Positions 48,803-59,315 of a stretch of 64,000 nucleotides of DNA are shown here, one piece after another. The stretch spans positions 1-64,000 of the forward strand of contig CAMCFB010000001.1 in the NCBI GenBank assembly GCA_945874125.1, written 5' to 3'. Source of the stretch: Verrucomicrobia subdivision 6 bacterium (GTDB taxonomy: Bacteria > Verrucomicrobiota > Verrucomicrobiia > Methylacidiphilales > Verrucolacustridaceae). Numbering within the stretch: the stretch's first letter is position 1; every line of letters starts with the position of its first letter. The translations under genes were made by a program, and so were the position numbers. Under the pieces are notes generated by a model, which saw nothing but the letters and a program-made list of their open reading frames with translations, made no database searches and had not been told where the DNA came from.

Positions 48803-49402
48803 CTAACTAGGTTCGGTAAAAAATTCAGCTAGTCGATTCTTTAAATTTTCACGTGCCCTGAACATCAACGACTTAGCGCCGAGCTCGCTCACCCCAAGTA
48901 CTTTGGCGATCTCCGAAAACTCCATTTCCTCATGTTCTCGCAGGTGTACCACCAATCTCTGCTTTTTGGGTAAATGCGCACAAGCCAACCTCACCGCCTG
49001 AACCAGCTCCTTACCCGATAAATCATCTCGCGGATTTCTCTCCATGACCGACTCCTGACCACCCTCCACCTCTTCCCCCTCCTCATCCAAAACCACATCC
49101 GACACCACCAGCCGCTTCGATCGGTTATCACAAAAGGTAAACACCAGATTGCGGGTCACCGTCATCAACCACGTGGTAAATTTTGCTCGAGCTCGATAGG
49201 TCGGGGCCGCTCGCCAAATTCTTAAAAAGACCTGCTGAGCCAAATCCTCCGCATCCGGACCCGCCCCCCCAATCATTCTCGCCACCGTCCCATACACCCG
49301 ATCTTGATGTCGGATGATCAATTCCCGCAACGCCTCCTCATCCCCCTGCCCCATTCGCACCACCAGCGCATCATCCCCATCACCCTCTCTTTCGTTCACC
49401 AT
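48803..49402 (-). CDS. ECF RNA polymerase sigma factor
   Basis: Sigma2 region AEDLAQQVFLRIWRAAPTYRARAKFTTWLMTVTRNL and sigma4 LPKKQRLVVHLREHEEMEFSEIAKVLGVSELGAKSLMFRARENLK. Confidence 0.93.
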   Translation of the reverse strand: MVNEREGDGDDALVVRMGQGDEEALRELIIRHQDRVYGTVARMIGGAGPDAEDLAQQVFLRIWRAAPTYRARAKFTTWLMTVTRNLVFTFCDNRSKRLVVSDVVLDEEGEEVEGGQESVMERNPRDDLSGKELVQAVRLACAHLPKKQRLVVHLREHEEMEFSEIAKVLGVSELGAKSLMFRARENLKNRLAEFFTEPS

Positions 49403-49416
49403 ACATCTTCCTCCTC

Positions 49417-49629
49417 TCACCCGCCCGCCACGACTTTAACAAACTCCAACCGATCACCGTGCTCCACTTTTCTCTCCCCCCACTCCTGTCGCAACAGGGC
49501 CTCCCCATTTCGTTCCACCAACACACTGGCAGGCTCCAACTTCATCTCCCGCACAATCTCCATCACCGTCCGATCGGAATTCACCTGCCGGGCTTTCCCA
49601 TTCGTAAAGACGATCACCTTCGCCGCCAT
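49417..49629 (-). CDS. thiS: Sulfur carrier protein ThiS
   Basis: 70 aa ubiquitin-like, ends in GG (VKVVAGG); adjacent to thiH/thiG. Confidence 0.88.
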   Translation of the reverse strand: MAAKVIVFTNGKARQVNSDRTVMEIVREMKLEPASVLVERNGEALLRQEWGERKVEHGDRLEFVKVVAGG

Positions 49630-49632
49630 CCT

Positions 49633-50754
49633 CTACTCCGCGAAAGCCCGATCCCAATCTTTCCAAACCGGATCCAGCCCCCGACTCCGTAGCACCGTAC
49701 TCAACTCCTCCGCACTTCTCCCATCCGACACCTCAAACTGCTCCGTTGCCTCCGCCCCCTCCCACTCCCCTGCCTCTAGGGCCACCTCCCGCCCCCGGAC
49801 CGTCCGATGCAAGCGCCCCTTCCCCACACCCGTGTAACCACCAGGATCCGTCTCCGAACCCGCACTCATCATCGTCACCCCCAACTCCATCAATCCATCC
49901 CGCAACTTCGCCGGCTCGCGGGTCGATAAAACAATGCCTGCTTGGGGAAACGCGATTCGAAAAGCACAGATCGCCCGGACAAAATCCCGATCCGACATCG
50001 CCACTCTCGGCTGAAACCCCCCCGCCGCCGGCCTCAACCTCGGCAAAGCCAAAGTGATCTGCGACCGCCACCCGACCTTCATCATGTGGGAAACGTGCGC
50101 CGCCAACGCCACCAGCTCCCTCCTCCAATCCGCTAACCCCACCAACACTCCTAAACCGATTCTGCGAAAACCTGCCGCATACCCTCGCTCCGGCCCTCCT
50201 AATCTCTCATCAAAGTTCCGCTTGGGACCCGAAACGTGCATCTCCGCGTACGCCGCCCGATCATAACTTTCCTGATACAGCACCAGACCCTCCGCCCCCG
50301 CCGCCACAATCTCCCGATACTCCGCCGTCGCCAGCGGCGCCACCTCAATCGCCACCGACGGGAAAAGCCCCACCGTCCGCTTCACCGTCTGGGCCAAATA
50401 AGAAACGGGTACCTCTCGAGGATGCTCACCGCTCACCAGTAAAAGATTTCGAAAACCCTGCGCCGCTAAATACTTCGCCTCCGACTCCACCTCATCCAGA
50501 TTCAAGGTGACCCGCCGAATCGGATTCTCCTTCGAAAACCCACAGTATTGACAGCTGTTGACGCACTCGTTCGAAAGATAGAGCGGGGCAAAGAGCCGCA
50601 TCGTTCGACCAAAGTTCTTTCTCGTTTCACCCCTCGCCTCGTTCGCCAAATCCTCCAGCCGCTTCGGCCCGAACATCAACTCCGCAAACGTTTCCACCGC
50701 CCTCGACCTCGCAAAAGGCAACACCTCCAGCGGATCCCCCGGCACTCCACTCAT
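49633..50754 (-). CDS. thiH: 2-iminoacetate synthase ThiH (radical SAM)
   Basis: [22 protein letters not shown] radical SAM CxxxCxxC. Confidence 0.93.
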   Translation of the reverse strand: MSGVPGDPLEVLPFARSRAVETFAELMFGPKRLEDLANEARGETRKNFGRTMRLFAPLYLSNECVNSCQYCGFSKENPIRRVTLNLDEVESEAKYLAAQGFRNLLLVSGEHPREVPVSYLAQTVKRTVGLFPSVAIEVAPLATAEYREIVAAGAEGLVLYQESYDRAAYAEMHVSGPKRNFDERLGGPERGYAAGFRRIGLGVLVGLADWRRELVALAAHVSHMMKVGWRSQITLALPRLRPAAGGFQPRVAMSDRDFVRAICAFRIAFPQAGIVLSTREPAKLRDGLMELGVTMMSAGSETDPGGYTGVGKGRLHRTVRGREVALEAGEWEGAEATEQFEVSDGRSAEELSTVLRSRGLDPVWKDWDRAFAE

Positions 50755-51551
50755 TCGTCTAAAAATCCAGTCAGGGGACTCGTGGCCATGGCCGTGCGCT
50801 GGGTGGGTCCCAACCCCGCCTCGTACCCCATCCGTCCCGCCTCCACTCCCAAGCGAAACGCCCGCGCCATCGCGGCCGGATCCTCGGCCACCGCAATCGC
50901 GGTGTTCACCAGCACCCCATCGGCTCCCATCTCCATCGCCTCCGCCGCGTCGGACGGAGCCCCCAACCCCGCATCCACAATCACCGGAACCTGCGACTGC
51001 TCGATCATAATCTCAATCATCGCCCGCGTTTCCACCCCTCGATTCGATCCGATCGGCGCGCCCAAGGGCATGACCGTCGCCGCCCCCACCTCCTCCAGTC
51101 GCTTGGCCAAAACCGGATCCGCCTGAATATAGGGCAAGATCGTAAATCCCTCCTTCACCAAAATCTCGGTCGCTTTCAATGTCTCAATCGGGTCGGGCAG
51201 GAGATATCGAGGATCGGGATGAATTTCTAACTTAATCCACTTCGGCAGACCGGCCGCCACCGCCAGTCGAGCCAATCGCACCGCCTCCTCCGCACTCATC
51301 GCTCCGCTGGTATTAGCCAGGACCAGATATTTGGCGGGATCGATCTCCTTCAACATGTCCGCCTGCGGATCCTTTCGCCCCGTTAAATCCACTCGTCGCA
51401 AGGCAACTGTGACAATCTCTGCTCCACTCGCCTCCAGCGCCGCTTGCATTGCCAGAACAGATGGAAATTTCCCAGTCCCCAAAAGGAATCGAGATTGAAA
51501 CTCCCGATCTCCTATCTTCCACCCCTTCTGCGTTGCCACTTGAGATGTCAT
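50751..51551 (-). CDS. thiG: Thiazole synthase
   Basis: [77 protein letters not shown]. Confidence 0.95.
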   Translation of the reverse strand: MTSQVATQKGWKIGDREFQSRFLLGTGKFPSVLAMQAALEASGAEIVTVALRRVDLTGRKDPQADMLKEIDPAKYLVLANTSGAMSAEEAVRLARLAVAAGLPKWIKLEIHPDPRYLLPDPIETLKATEILVKEGFTILPYIQADPVLAKRLEEVGAATVMPLGAPIGSNRGVETRAMIEIMIEQSQVPVIVDAGLGAPSDAAEAMEMGADGVLVNTAIAVAEDPAAMARAFRLGVEAGRMGYEAGLGPTQRTAMATSPLTGFLDE

Positions 51552-51653
51552 CGAATTACCCTACGCCAGCCGCTCCCGTCTTTCCAGCTTCTGTCCGCCC
51601 AATGGGTAAATCATACGCTTGCCTTTTCTCCCTAAACTTCGTCATATGTTTCC

Positions 51654-52535
51654 TTGGTGAACCCCAAAACATTTTGGAAATCCCGCCTCCCCTTGGTCGA
51701 AAAAGCGCTCGATCGCCTCATCTCCCCCCAAGCCAATCCACCCCTCATCCACCGCGCCATGCGCTACAGCCTGCTGGCCGGAGGAAAACGTCTGCGCCCC
51801 ATCCTTTGCCTGGCGGCGGCTCGTGCCGTCGGTGGCAAAGAGTCGTATGCCCTCCCTTCCGCCTGCGCCGTCGAATGCATTCACACTTACTCCCTCATTC
51901 ACGACGATCTTCCCTGCATGGACGATGATCATTTCCGCCGCGGTCGCCCGACCAACCACCGGGTCTACGGGGAAGCGGTCGCTGTCCTCGCGGGAGACGG
52001 CCTCCTGACTCAAGCCTTTGCCTCGGTCGCGCGGACCAAGCCCAACCGCCGCTACTCCCCGGCCGATCTCGTTACCGAACTCGCCCACGCCTCCGGTAGC
52101 CTCGGCCTCATCGCCGGCCAAGTTCTCGATCTCGATTCGGAAAAAAAGCGAATCCCTTTAAAGAGATTGGTCGAAATCCATCGCGCCAAAACGGGCGCTC
52201 TCATCACCACCTCCCTTCGCCTCGGCGCCATGTCGGTCGGTGCCCCTCCCGAAAAACTTCGCCACCTGACCCGCTTCGGCCAATCCCTCGGCCTGGCCTT
52301 CCAAGTTATTGATGATATTTTGGATATTACCTCCACCAAAGCAAAACTCGGCAAAAGCATCGGAAAAGATCAATCCGCAGGCAAAGCTACCTACCCTAAA
52401 CTTCTCGGTCTCGCTGGCGCCAAAAAAGAGGCCGGCCGCCTAACCGCCTCGGCCCGCGCCTCGCTCCGCCCACTAGGCTCCGCGGCCGCTCCCCTCCTCG
52501 CTATCGCGGACACTCTTCTTGGCCGCGATCACTAA
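51654..52535 (+). CDS. ispA: Farnesyl/geranyl diphosphate synthase
   Basis: SLIHDDLPCMDDDHFRRGRPTNH and VIDDILDITST Asp-rich motifs. Confidence 0.92.
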   Translation: MVNPKTFWKSRLPLVEKALDRLISPQANPPLIHRAMRYSLLAGGKRLRPILCLAAARAVGGKESYALPSACAVECIHTYSLIHDDLPCMDDDHFRRGRPTNHRVYGEAVAVLAGDGLLTQAFASVARTKPNRRYSPADLVTELAHASGSLGLIAGQVLDLDSEKKRIPLKRLVEIHRAKTGALITTSLRLGAMSVGAPPEKLRHLTRFGQSLGLAFQVIDDILDITSTKAKLGKSIGKDQSAGKATYPKLLGLAGAKKEAGRLTASARASLRPLGSAAAPLLAIADTLLGRDH

Positions 52536-53690
52536 GTTTCGTCTCGTCCGAATCGCGTCCTCCACCTCACGGGCCGCTCGGGATGCCGCCCCCGGACCAC
52601 CCAACTTTTTGGCCACCTCACGAATCCTACCCGCCATAACCTCTGCCCCCTTTGGATTTCGCAAAATCTGTAAAGCGGCTCGCGCCAGTCGCCCCGGCTC
52701 CGCCGCTCCCTGCAGGAACTCCGGCACCACTTTCTCGCCCGCGAGCACATTGACCATCGACAGGTAGGGTAACTTAACCACCATGCGCGCCACCCAGTAC
52801 GTCAGCCAAGAGGCCCGATAAATCACCAACATGGGCAAGCCGGCCATGGCACACTCCAAGGTCGCCGTGCCCGACGCCACCAGCGCCAGAGAGCAGCGCG
52901 TCAACTGCGTCAGGGACTGCCCCGAAACGATATCCAAACTCACGCCACTCATCGGATATGTCGCCCAAATTTCCTCCAACTTTTGCCTCATCTCATGGTC
53001 GGTCGCCATCGAAATAAATCGGACATTGCGCTCCTCCTGCACGATCCTCTGCGCCGTCCGCAATAAGATCGGCCAATGCTGATCGATCTCCTTCGCTCGA
53101 CTCCCCGGCAAGAGCGCCACACACGGAATCTCATCCCGCCCCGCATGGGACTGCTGAATCCAACGATCCGGCAACGGGTGCCCCACCCACTGGGTCCTCA
53201 ATTTTGGGGCGTGCTGGGCAAACCAATCCACCTCAAAAGGAAAGATGACCAACAGCCGCTCTAAGATTTTCTCCATCAACTTGGCTCGGCCCGCCTTCCA
53301 CGCCCACACCTGCGGGCTGACATAATAAATCAAGGCGGGAGAACCTGATTCCCGATGAAGGTCTCGAGCCAAACGCAAATTGAACCCTGGATAATCCACC
53401 AAGATCACCACGTCGGGATGGATCTCCGCAATATCGTGCTTCACCTCCCGGAAGATTTTCAGAAACTTCGGCAGATTCCGCAGCACATCGGTCAACCCCA
53501 CCACCGCATGTTTCGCCAAATCGAAACTCTGTTCCTGCCCGGCCGCTTTCAACATCGGCCCGCCCACCCCAAACGCCCGCAACTTCGGATTCTTCTTCAA
53601 CTCCCGTAAAAGATCCGCCGCCAACCGATCCCCGCTGGCCTCGCCGGCCACCAGGTACACCCGCGACTCCACCTGCTCTTTCAAACTCAT
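52473..53690 (-). CDS. lpxB: Lipid A disaccharide synthase
   Basis: VYLVAGEASGDRLAADLL, VDYPGFNLRLA, YYVSPQVWAWKAGR, LALVASGTATLECAMAGLPMLVIYR. Confidence 0.95.
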   Translation of the reverse strand: MSLKEQVESRVYLVAGEASGDRLAADLLRELKKNPKLRAFGVGGPMLKAAGQEQSFDLAKHAVVGLTDVLRNLPKFLKIFREVKHDIAEIHPDVVILVDYPGFNLRLARDLHRESGSPALIYYVSPQVWAWKAGRAKLMEKILERLLVIFPFEVDWFAQHAPKLRTQWVGHPLPDRWIQQSHAGRDEIPCVALLPGSRAKEIDQHWPILLRTAQRIVQEERNVRFISMATDHEMRQKLEEIWATYPMSGVSLDIVSGQSLTQLTRCSLALVASGTATLECAMAGLPMLVIYRASWLTYWVARMVVKLPYLSMVNVLAGEKVVPEFLQGAAEPGRLARAALQILRNPKGAEVMAGRIREVAKKLGGPGAASRAAREVEDAIRTRRNLVIAAKKSVRDSEEGSGRGA

Positions 53691-54613
53691 GCCCCCACCG
53701 GGGTCATCTGACCGCATATCTGGGAAGCCAACTTCAGCGCCTCAAACCCATGCGCCCCCGCCACGCGCGGATCCGTATTCTCACGCACATTCATCACAAA
53801 CTCCGCTAACTGATTCTTCAGCGGTTCCCCTTTCATCACCGGAATTTTATCCCGCGTGATTTTGCCCTCCAATCTCTTGTAAATCTCCCCCTCCTGTTTC
53901 ATATAGTCCAAGGACAGATACGCGTCGTCCTGAAACACCCGAATCTTTCGTAATTTTTCGGGGCTAATGCGGCTCGTCGTCAGATTGGCCACACACCCGT
54001 TGGCAAAACGAATTCGCGCATTGGCAATATCCTCGCCCTTGCTCAGGACAGGCACACCCACCGCATCCACCGAAGTCACGGGCGATCGCACCAGATGCAA
54101 AATAATCTCCAGATCGTGAATCATGAGATCCATCACCACGCCGATGTCGGTGCTTCTTCCCGGAAAGGGGGACAACCGATGCGCCTCAATAAAACGCGGT
54201 CGGCCTAACCTCTCCTCCAGCGCCGCCAGCACTGGATTAAATCTCTCCACATGCCCGACCGCTAATTTCGCCCCATGCTTCTCGGCCAGATCCACCAGCT
54301 TCCGCGCCTCCGCCGTATCCATCGCCATCGGCTTTTCCACCAGCACGTGCTTGCCTTGCCTTAAAAAAGGTTCCGCAATTGCTAAATGAGTCATGGTCGG
54401 CGTCACGATGCTGGCCGCGTCGACCGCCTCCACCATTTCTGCCAAAGAGGCAAACGCCCGCGTCCGACACTTCGCCGCAATCTTTCGGGCTGTCTCGGGG
54501 TTGGAATCATGCACCCCCACCAACTCCGCTTCGGCCAGCTCCGCATAGATCCGCGCGTGCTCCTTGCCCATGTGACCCACCCCCGCCACGCCTACTTTCA
54601 CTTTCTGGCTCAT
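53687..54613 (-). CDS. Gfo/Idh/MocA family oxidoreductase
   Basis: VGVAGVGHMGKEHARIYAEL, GKHVLVEKPMAMDTAEA; overlaps lpxI stop and lpxB start by 4 nt each. Confidence 0.9.
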   Translation of the reverse strand: MSQKVKVGVAGVGHMGKEHARIYAELAEAELVGVHDSNPETARKIAAKCRTRAFASLAEMVEAVDAASIVTPTMTHLAIAEPFLRQGKHVLVEKPMAMDTAEARKLVDLAEKHGAKLAVGHVERFNPVLAALEERLGRPRFIEAHRLSPFPGRSTDIGVVMDLMIHDLEIILHLVRSPVTSVDAVGVPVLSKGEDIANARIRFANGCVANLTTSRISPEKLRKIRVFQDDAYLSLDYMKQEGEIYKRLEGKITRDKIPVMKGEPLKNQLAEFVMNVRENTDPRVAGAHGFEALKLASQICGQMTPVGA

Positions 54614-55431
54614 TTGCCCCCCTTGCCCGCCTGCCCCCAAAGAGTGACTTTGTGCCGAAGGGCTAACTTTTTCACTTCATCCTGGTCCAAAATCAAAGTT
54701 TTTTTCGCCTCCACCACCAGCACACTCACCCTTCCCTCCGCCGCCGCTCGAATCGTTTGCGGTCCCACCACCGGCACATCAAAACGCATATCCTGCCCCG
54801 GGGAAGTTACTTTGATCGCGACCCCACCACCACCCGCGATGGCTCCACCCCTGCGCAAGGTCTCATCCGTGCCGTCAAAGCCCTCCACCGCCATCACCGT
54901 TCCCTGCTTCACCACCAAACTTTGCCCGATATTCAGCTTGGCCACCGCTTTGGCCAGGGGCCAACCGAAGGTAATGTCCGCCGCAAGATGCGCGGGCGGA
55001 TTCGGCCCGGCCAAAATCCCAGGCCCAGCCAAATGCTCCTCCATAAAAGTCGTTGCCGGTAAAACCCGGATGCCCGCTTTGCCCAACTCCGCCGCCACCG
55101 CCCCAAAAAGTGTCGCCGCATTTTTTTCCTTCAGCCGAGCCAGAATCCACAGCGCCCTCCAATCGGGTCGCAAATCGAAAAGTCGTTTGGGGGTGATCTG
55201 ACCCGCAAAAATCGCCTCCCGCACCCCCGCCTTTTTAAAAAACGAGATCAACTTCCCCAACTGCCCCACCCGCAACCACTCGGTCGGCTGCCCTCGTGCC
55301 GCCACCCTCGCTTCCGTCTCGCCCGTGAAGGCCGCCACCACCAAAGACACCCCCAGAGCCCTCGCCCCATCCAACACTTGGAGAGGATAGATCCCCCTGC
55401 CCGCCACCAAACCAATCTTGCCCTTCATCAA
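54610..55431 (-). CDS. lpxI: UDP-2,3-diacylglucosamine pyrophosphatase LpxI (DUF1009)
   Basis: IGLVAGRGIYPLQV, VVKQGTVMAVEGFDGTDETLRRGG, FDVPVVGPQTI. Confidence 0.92.
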   Translation of the reverse strand: MMKGKIGLVAGRGIYPLQVLDGARALGVSLVVAAFTGETEARVAARGQPTEWLRVGQLGKLISFFKKAGVREAIFAGQITPKRLFDLRPDWRALWILARLKEKNAATLFGAVAAELGKAGIRVLPATTFMEEHLAGPGILAGPNPPAHLAADITFGWPLAKAVAKLNIGQSLVVKQGTVMAVEGFDGTDETLRRGGAIAGGGGVAIKVTSPGQDMRFDVPVVGPQTIRAAAEGRVSVLVVEAKKTLILDQDEVKKLALRHKVTLWGQAGKGGK

Positions 55432-55597
55432 TGGGTTACACCCCAGAACGGGATGGCAATTTCATGGATTGACCGATTCATGGGTTTTGATACGATTTGA
55501 AAGGAGTCGTCTCGCGGCGGATGTTGGGTGGGAACTCGAAGGTTTCCACCCTTTTTTTCGCCAAAAGAGGTCTCCGAAAACCAAAAAAGATAAGCAC

Positions 55598-56860
55598 ATG
55601 AACACACAAGACTTCCTCACAGTACTCGATTACATGGAAAAGGAGAAGGGCATAAGCCGCAAGGTGATGGGCACAGTCATCGAGAATGCCCTGATTACCG
55701 CCGCCCACAAGACCTACCCTCTCGAGACTGAAATTCGCGTCAACCTCGACCAAAAATCGGGTAAGATCCAAATGTTCGCCAAACTCAAGGCCAGCGACCG
55801 GGCCCGTCCCAACGCGGACGAAATCTCCATCGTCAAAGCCCGGGCCGTTAAACCGAACGCGCACGTCGGTGAACTCATCGAGGTCGAACTCGATGCCAGC
55901 CAGTTCGGCCGAATCGCCGCCCAAGTCTTCAAGCAGGCCATGAATCAAAATCTGCGCTCGATCGAGAAAACCATGATCATGGAAGAGTTCCAAGGTCGCG
56001 TGGGCGATATCGTCGCCGGCACCGTCCGCCGATTCGAACGGGCCGACGTCGTCATCGATCTGGGTAAGTTTGAAGGCATCATGCCCTCCCGCGAACGCGT
56101 TCCGACGGAAGAGTACACCCCCGGGGAACGCATCCGCGCTCTCGTTCTCGCCGTCCAATCGGGTCAGCGTGGACCCGAAATCATTCTCTCCCGCTCCAGT
56201 CCTGACTTCGTGCGCCGTCTCCTCTCCCTCGAAGTCAATGAGCTGAACGATGGCACGGTACAAATTAAAGCCCTCGCCCGTGAACCCGGTTTCCGGACGA
56301 AGATTGCGGTTTGGTCGGACGTGGAAAAAGTCGATCCCGTCGGCGCCTGCGTCGGCATCCGCGGTTCCCGTGTGAAAAATATTGTGCGAGAGCTCAACAA
56401 CGAGAAGGTCGATCTTTTCCGCTGGTCCCCCAATATTCATGAACTGGTCATTGAAGCCCTCAAACCCGCCAAACTGCGTAAGATCGAAATCGACGAAACC
56501 AATCGCCGTGTCCGCGCTTTGGTCGACGCGGAGAATCTCTCCCTCGCCATCGGCCGAAAAGGTCACAACGCCCGCCTAGCCAGTCGCCTGACCGGCTGGA
56601 GCATCGACGTGGAAGAGGACAAAACGGAAGTCCAAGGCTTCGAACAAAAGCTGGAAGCCGCCGTCCAAGGCCTGGCCTCCATTCTTGGCATCGAACTCGC
56701 CCTCGCCCAAAAAATTGCGTCGGTCGGATTCAGCACGGCTGAGGCCATCGCCGAGGCCAGCGACTCGGACTTGGCTGAGGCCGTACCCGATCTCACCCCT
56801 GAACAAGTCCGGGAGATTCGCACCAAGGCTCAGGCAGCCCTCTCAGCCGCCAAGACCTGA
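55598..56860 (+). CDS. nusA: Transcription termination/antitermination factor NusA
   Basis: S1 (GDIVAGTVRRFERADVVIDLGKFEGIMP), KH (VGACVGIRGSRVKNIVRELNNEKVD, LSLAIGRKGHNARLASRLTGWSIDV). Confidence 0.96.
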   Translation: MNTQDFLTVLDYMEKEKGISRKVMGTVIENALITAAHKTYPLETEIRVNLDQKSGKIQMFAKLKASDRARPNADEISIVKARAVKPNAHVGELIEVELDASQFGRIAAQVFKQAMNQNLRSIEKTMIMEEFQGRVGDIVAGTVRRFERADVVIDLGKFEGIMPSRERVPTEEYTPGERIRALVLAVQSGQRGPEIILSRSSPDFVRRLLSLEVNELNDGTVQIKALAREPGFRTKIAVWSDVEKVDPVGACVGIRGSRVKNIVRELNNEKVDLFRWSPNIHELVIEALKPAKLRKIEIDETNRRVRALVDAENLSLAIGRKGHNARLASRLTGWSIDVEEDKTEVQGFEQKLEAAVQGLASILGIELALAQKIASVGFSTAEAIAEASDSDLAEAVPDLTPEQVREIRTKAQAALSAAKT

Positions 56861-56880
56861 AGCCCCCTCCCTCGCCCGGC

Positions 56881-58926
56881 ATGGCCACCTCGTCCACCAA
56901 AAAGACGGCCAAACCCGACGGGGAAGCCGCTCCCATAAAAAAACCACGCGCGGTCAAACCCGCCGCCCCGAAAAAGGCTCCGGCCAAGGGAAAAATTTCC
57001 CCAGCCGAACCCTCGCCCGTTGCCCCACCTGCGGTCTCTCTACCTCCCGAAGAAAAAGTTGCCCCGAAAAAAGTAGAAGCGGCACCCGCCGTCCCCCTAC
57101 CCACACCCCCAGCTCTGACGGAGGAGACGGTCGACGAATCCAAAATCATTCAGATGAAGCCCCCGATCCAGGTTCGGGACTTGGCGACTCGGCTCAATCT
57201 GAAGCCCTTCCAGCTGATTCATGAGCTGATGGAAATGAATGTCTTTGCCACCCTGAATCAAAATATCGAGGAGGCGGTGGCTAAAAAGATTTGCGAGAAA
57301 CGTGGGTTCGTATTTTTAGCGGAAAAACGCAAAGAGGGGGGTGGAGTCCACAAGGTCGCCCCGGTGATCGAGCCCCCCAAGGCCAAGCCCATTCCCTCCG
57401 CCAATCTCAAACCTCGGCCTCCCATTGTCACCTTCATGGGTCACGTCGATCACGGGAAAACCTCCCTGCTCGACGCCATTCGGCGAGCCAAAGTAGCCGC
57501 GGGCGAAGCGGGCGGCATCACCCAGCACATCGGGGCCTACACGGTGAAGCGGGGTGAAAACACGATTACCTTTCTCGATACCCCAGGCCACGAGGCTTTC
57601 ACCGCCATGCGTGCCCGCGGGGCCAACGTCACCGATATCGTGGTCCTCGTGGTCGCCGCGGACGACGGCATTAAGCCGCAAACTTTGGAAGCCCTTCGTC
57701 ACGCCCAAGCGGCCAAGGTGACCATTATGGTCGCCATCAATAAAGTGGATCTACCCAACGCCAACCTCGACAAGGTCAAAGGCCAACTGCAAGAGCTGGG
57801 CCTCGCCCCCGAAGAGTGGGGTGGCCAAACCGTCGTCTGCGAAGTTTCCGCCACCAAAGGCACCGGCATTGAAAAACTTTTGGAAATGATCGCTCTCCAA
57901 TCGGAAGTTTTGGAACTGCGGGCCGATCCGACAGGTCTCGCCCTTGCCCGCGTGATTGAGACCCAAATTGAGACGGGTCGCGGTCCCACTGCCACCGTCC
58001 TCGTCCAGCAAGGTTGCCTCAAGGTGGGCGACTCCTTTGTTTGCGGACCCCACCAAGGAAAAGTCAAAGCACTCTTTGATGATGGGGGAAATTCGATCAA
58101 AACGGCTGGTCCCTCGGTCCCCGCACGAATCGTCGGGTTAAGCGGTGCCCCCTCCCCTGGCGAAGAAGTTGTGGTCGTTGGCTCGGAGCGGGAGGCTCGC
58201 TCGATCGTCGAAGAGCGGCAAGAGGCCCAAAGGGCCACCCGCTTGGCCGCCGGACCTGGTGCTCCCGCGGGTGTCACCTTAGAAAATCTTTTCGCCAGTA
58301 TCGCCGAAGGTCAGAAAAAGTGTCTGCGCGTTGTCCTCAAAGGCGACGTGCAAGGCTCGGTCGAGGCGATCGTGGAGGCCATTCGCAAAATCCAAAGCCA
58401 AAAAGTGACTTTGGAAATTATTCTTTCCGCCATCGGACCTATTGCCGAATCAGATATTCTTTTGGCCAAAGCCTCGGGCGCAGTTGTGATTGGTTTCAAC
58501 ACCAAGACGGATAACTCGGCGGCCAACGCGGCCAAGCGCGAGGGAATCCAGATCAAACTTTTCAGTATTATTTATGAACTGGTCGATCAGGTGAAGGAGG
58601 CCATGACCGGCCTGCTCGATCCCGAACTTCGCGAAAGCCCGCTCGGAAACGCCTTGGTCAAAAAAGTATTCGAACTTTCCAAATTCATGGTCGCGGGTTG
58701 CCAAGTGCAGAGCGGACGAATCACCAAAAGCGGACGGGCCCGCGTCATCCGCAAGAAACAGCCGATTTACGACGGTGCCGTGGTTACCCTTAAACGATTC
58801 CAAGAGGATGTTCCCGAAGTGCGCCAAGGATTGGAGTGCGGGATTCGTCTGGGCAACTTCGACGAATACGAAGAGGGCGACATCATCGAGTGTTACCAAC
58901 TCGAAAAAGTCCCCCAAACTCTCTAA
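56881..58926 (+). CDS. infB: Translation initiation factor IF-2
   Basis: [43 protein letters not shown]; Lys/Ala/Pro-rich N-terminus. Confidence 0.97.
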   Translation: MATSSTKKTAKPDGEAAPIKKPRAVKPAAPKKAPAKGKISPAEPSPVAPPAVSLPPEEKVAPKKVEAAPAVPLPTPPALTEETVDESKIIQMKPPIQVRDLATRLNLKPFQLIHELMEMNVFATLNQNIEEAVAKKICEKRGFVFLAEKRKEGGGVHKVAPVIEPPKAKPIPSANLKPRPPIVTFMGHVDHGKTSLLDAIRRAKVAAGEAGGITQHIGAYTVKRGENTITFLDTPGHEAFTAMRARGANVTDIVVLVVAADDGIKPQTLEALRHAQAAKVTIMVAINKVDLPNANLDKVKGQLQELGLAPEEWGGQTVVCEVSATKGTGIEKLLEMIALQSEVLELRADPTGLALARVIETQIETGRGPTATVLVQQGCLKVGDSFVCGPHQGKVKALFDDGGNSIKTAGPSVPARIVGLSGAPSPGEEVVVVGSEREARSIVEERQEAQRATRLAAGPGAPAGVTLENLFASIAEGQKKCLRVVLKGDVQGSVEAIVEAIRKIQSQKVTLEIILSAIGPIAESDILLAKASGAVVIGFNTKTDNSAANAAKREGIQIKLFSIIYELVDQVKEAMTGLLDPELRESPLGNALVKKVFELSKFMVAGCQVQSGRITKSGRARVIRKKQPIYDGAVVTLKRFQEDVPEVRQGLECGIRLGNFDEYEEGDIIECYQLEKVPQTL

Positions 58927-58964
58927 CGACTTTCCTCCCCAACAAATTGGGCTAGGTTTTTTTC

Positions 58965-59315
58965 ATGCCCAGTCGTCGCCTCTTTCGGGTGTCAGAATCG
59001 ATCCGCTCGGTCCTCGCGCGCCTCGTGAGTCGCGAACGGACTCTCGAAGGAAAACTCATCACCATCACGGGGGTCGAGGTCAGCCCCGATCTTCGCCATG
59101 CCCAGATTTATGTAACTCACTTGGATGGGTCCTCGCCCGATGCGGACGTCATCCACACCCTCAATATGTTGAAAGAGGAGTGGCAGGGTGAGTTGAACAA
59201 GACCTTGCACATCAAGTACACCCCTCGCCTTCATTTCCATGTGGATGAAGCCCAGCGTCGCGGCGACCGGATTCTTCAGATCATGACCGAGATCGAACCA
59301 CCGCCCACCCCTTAA
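58965..59315 (+). CDS. rbfA: Ribosome-binding factor A
   Basis: VSESIRSVLARLVSRE, ITGVEVSPDLRHAQIYVT, KYTPRLHFHVDEA. Confidence 0.92.
   Translation: MPSRRLFRVSESIRSVLARLVSRERTLEGKLITITGVEVSPDLRHAQIYVTHLDGSSPDADVIHTLNMLKEEWQGELNKTLHIKYTPRLHFHVDEAQRRGDRILQIMTEIEPPPTP

Noticed and set aside
43632-48834. Similar strings ACTAGGTTCGG(T) near 43632 and 48809 suggesting a dispersed repeat
   Set aside because: Short, and the second lies in the coding 3' end of the ECF sigma gene; likely coincidence
51552-51653. Possible TPP riboswitch upstream of thiG (GGCTGGCGTAGGGTAA resembles the 3' end of a THI element)
   Set aside because: No CUGAGA or ACCUGAUC-type conserved blocks upstream on the minus strand; the motif is better explained as the ribosome binding region of thiG
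55478-56566. 362-aa ORF antisense to nusA
   Set aside because: Fully antisense to a confidently assigned gene; expected from GC-rich codon bias
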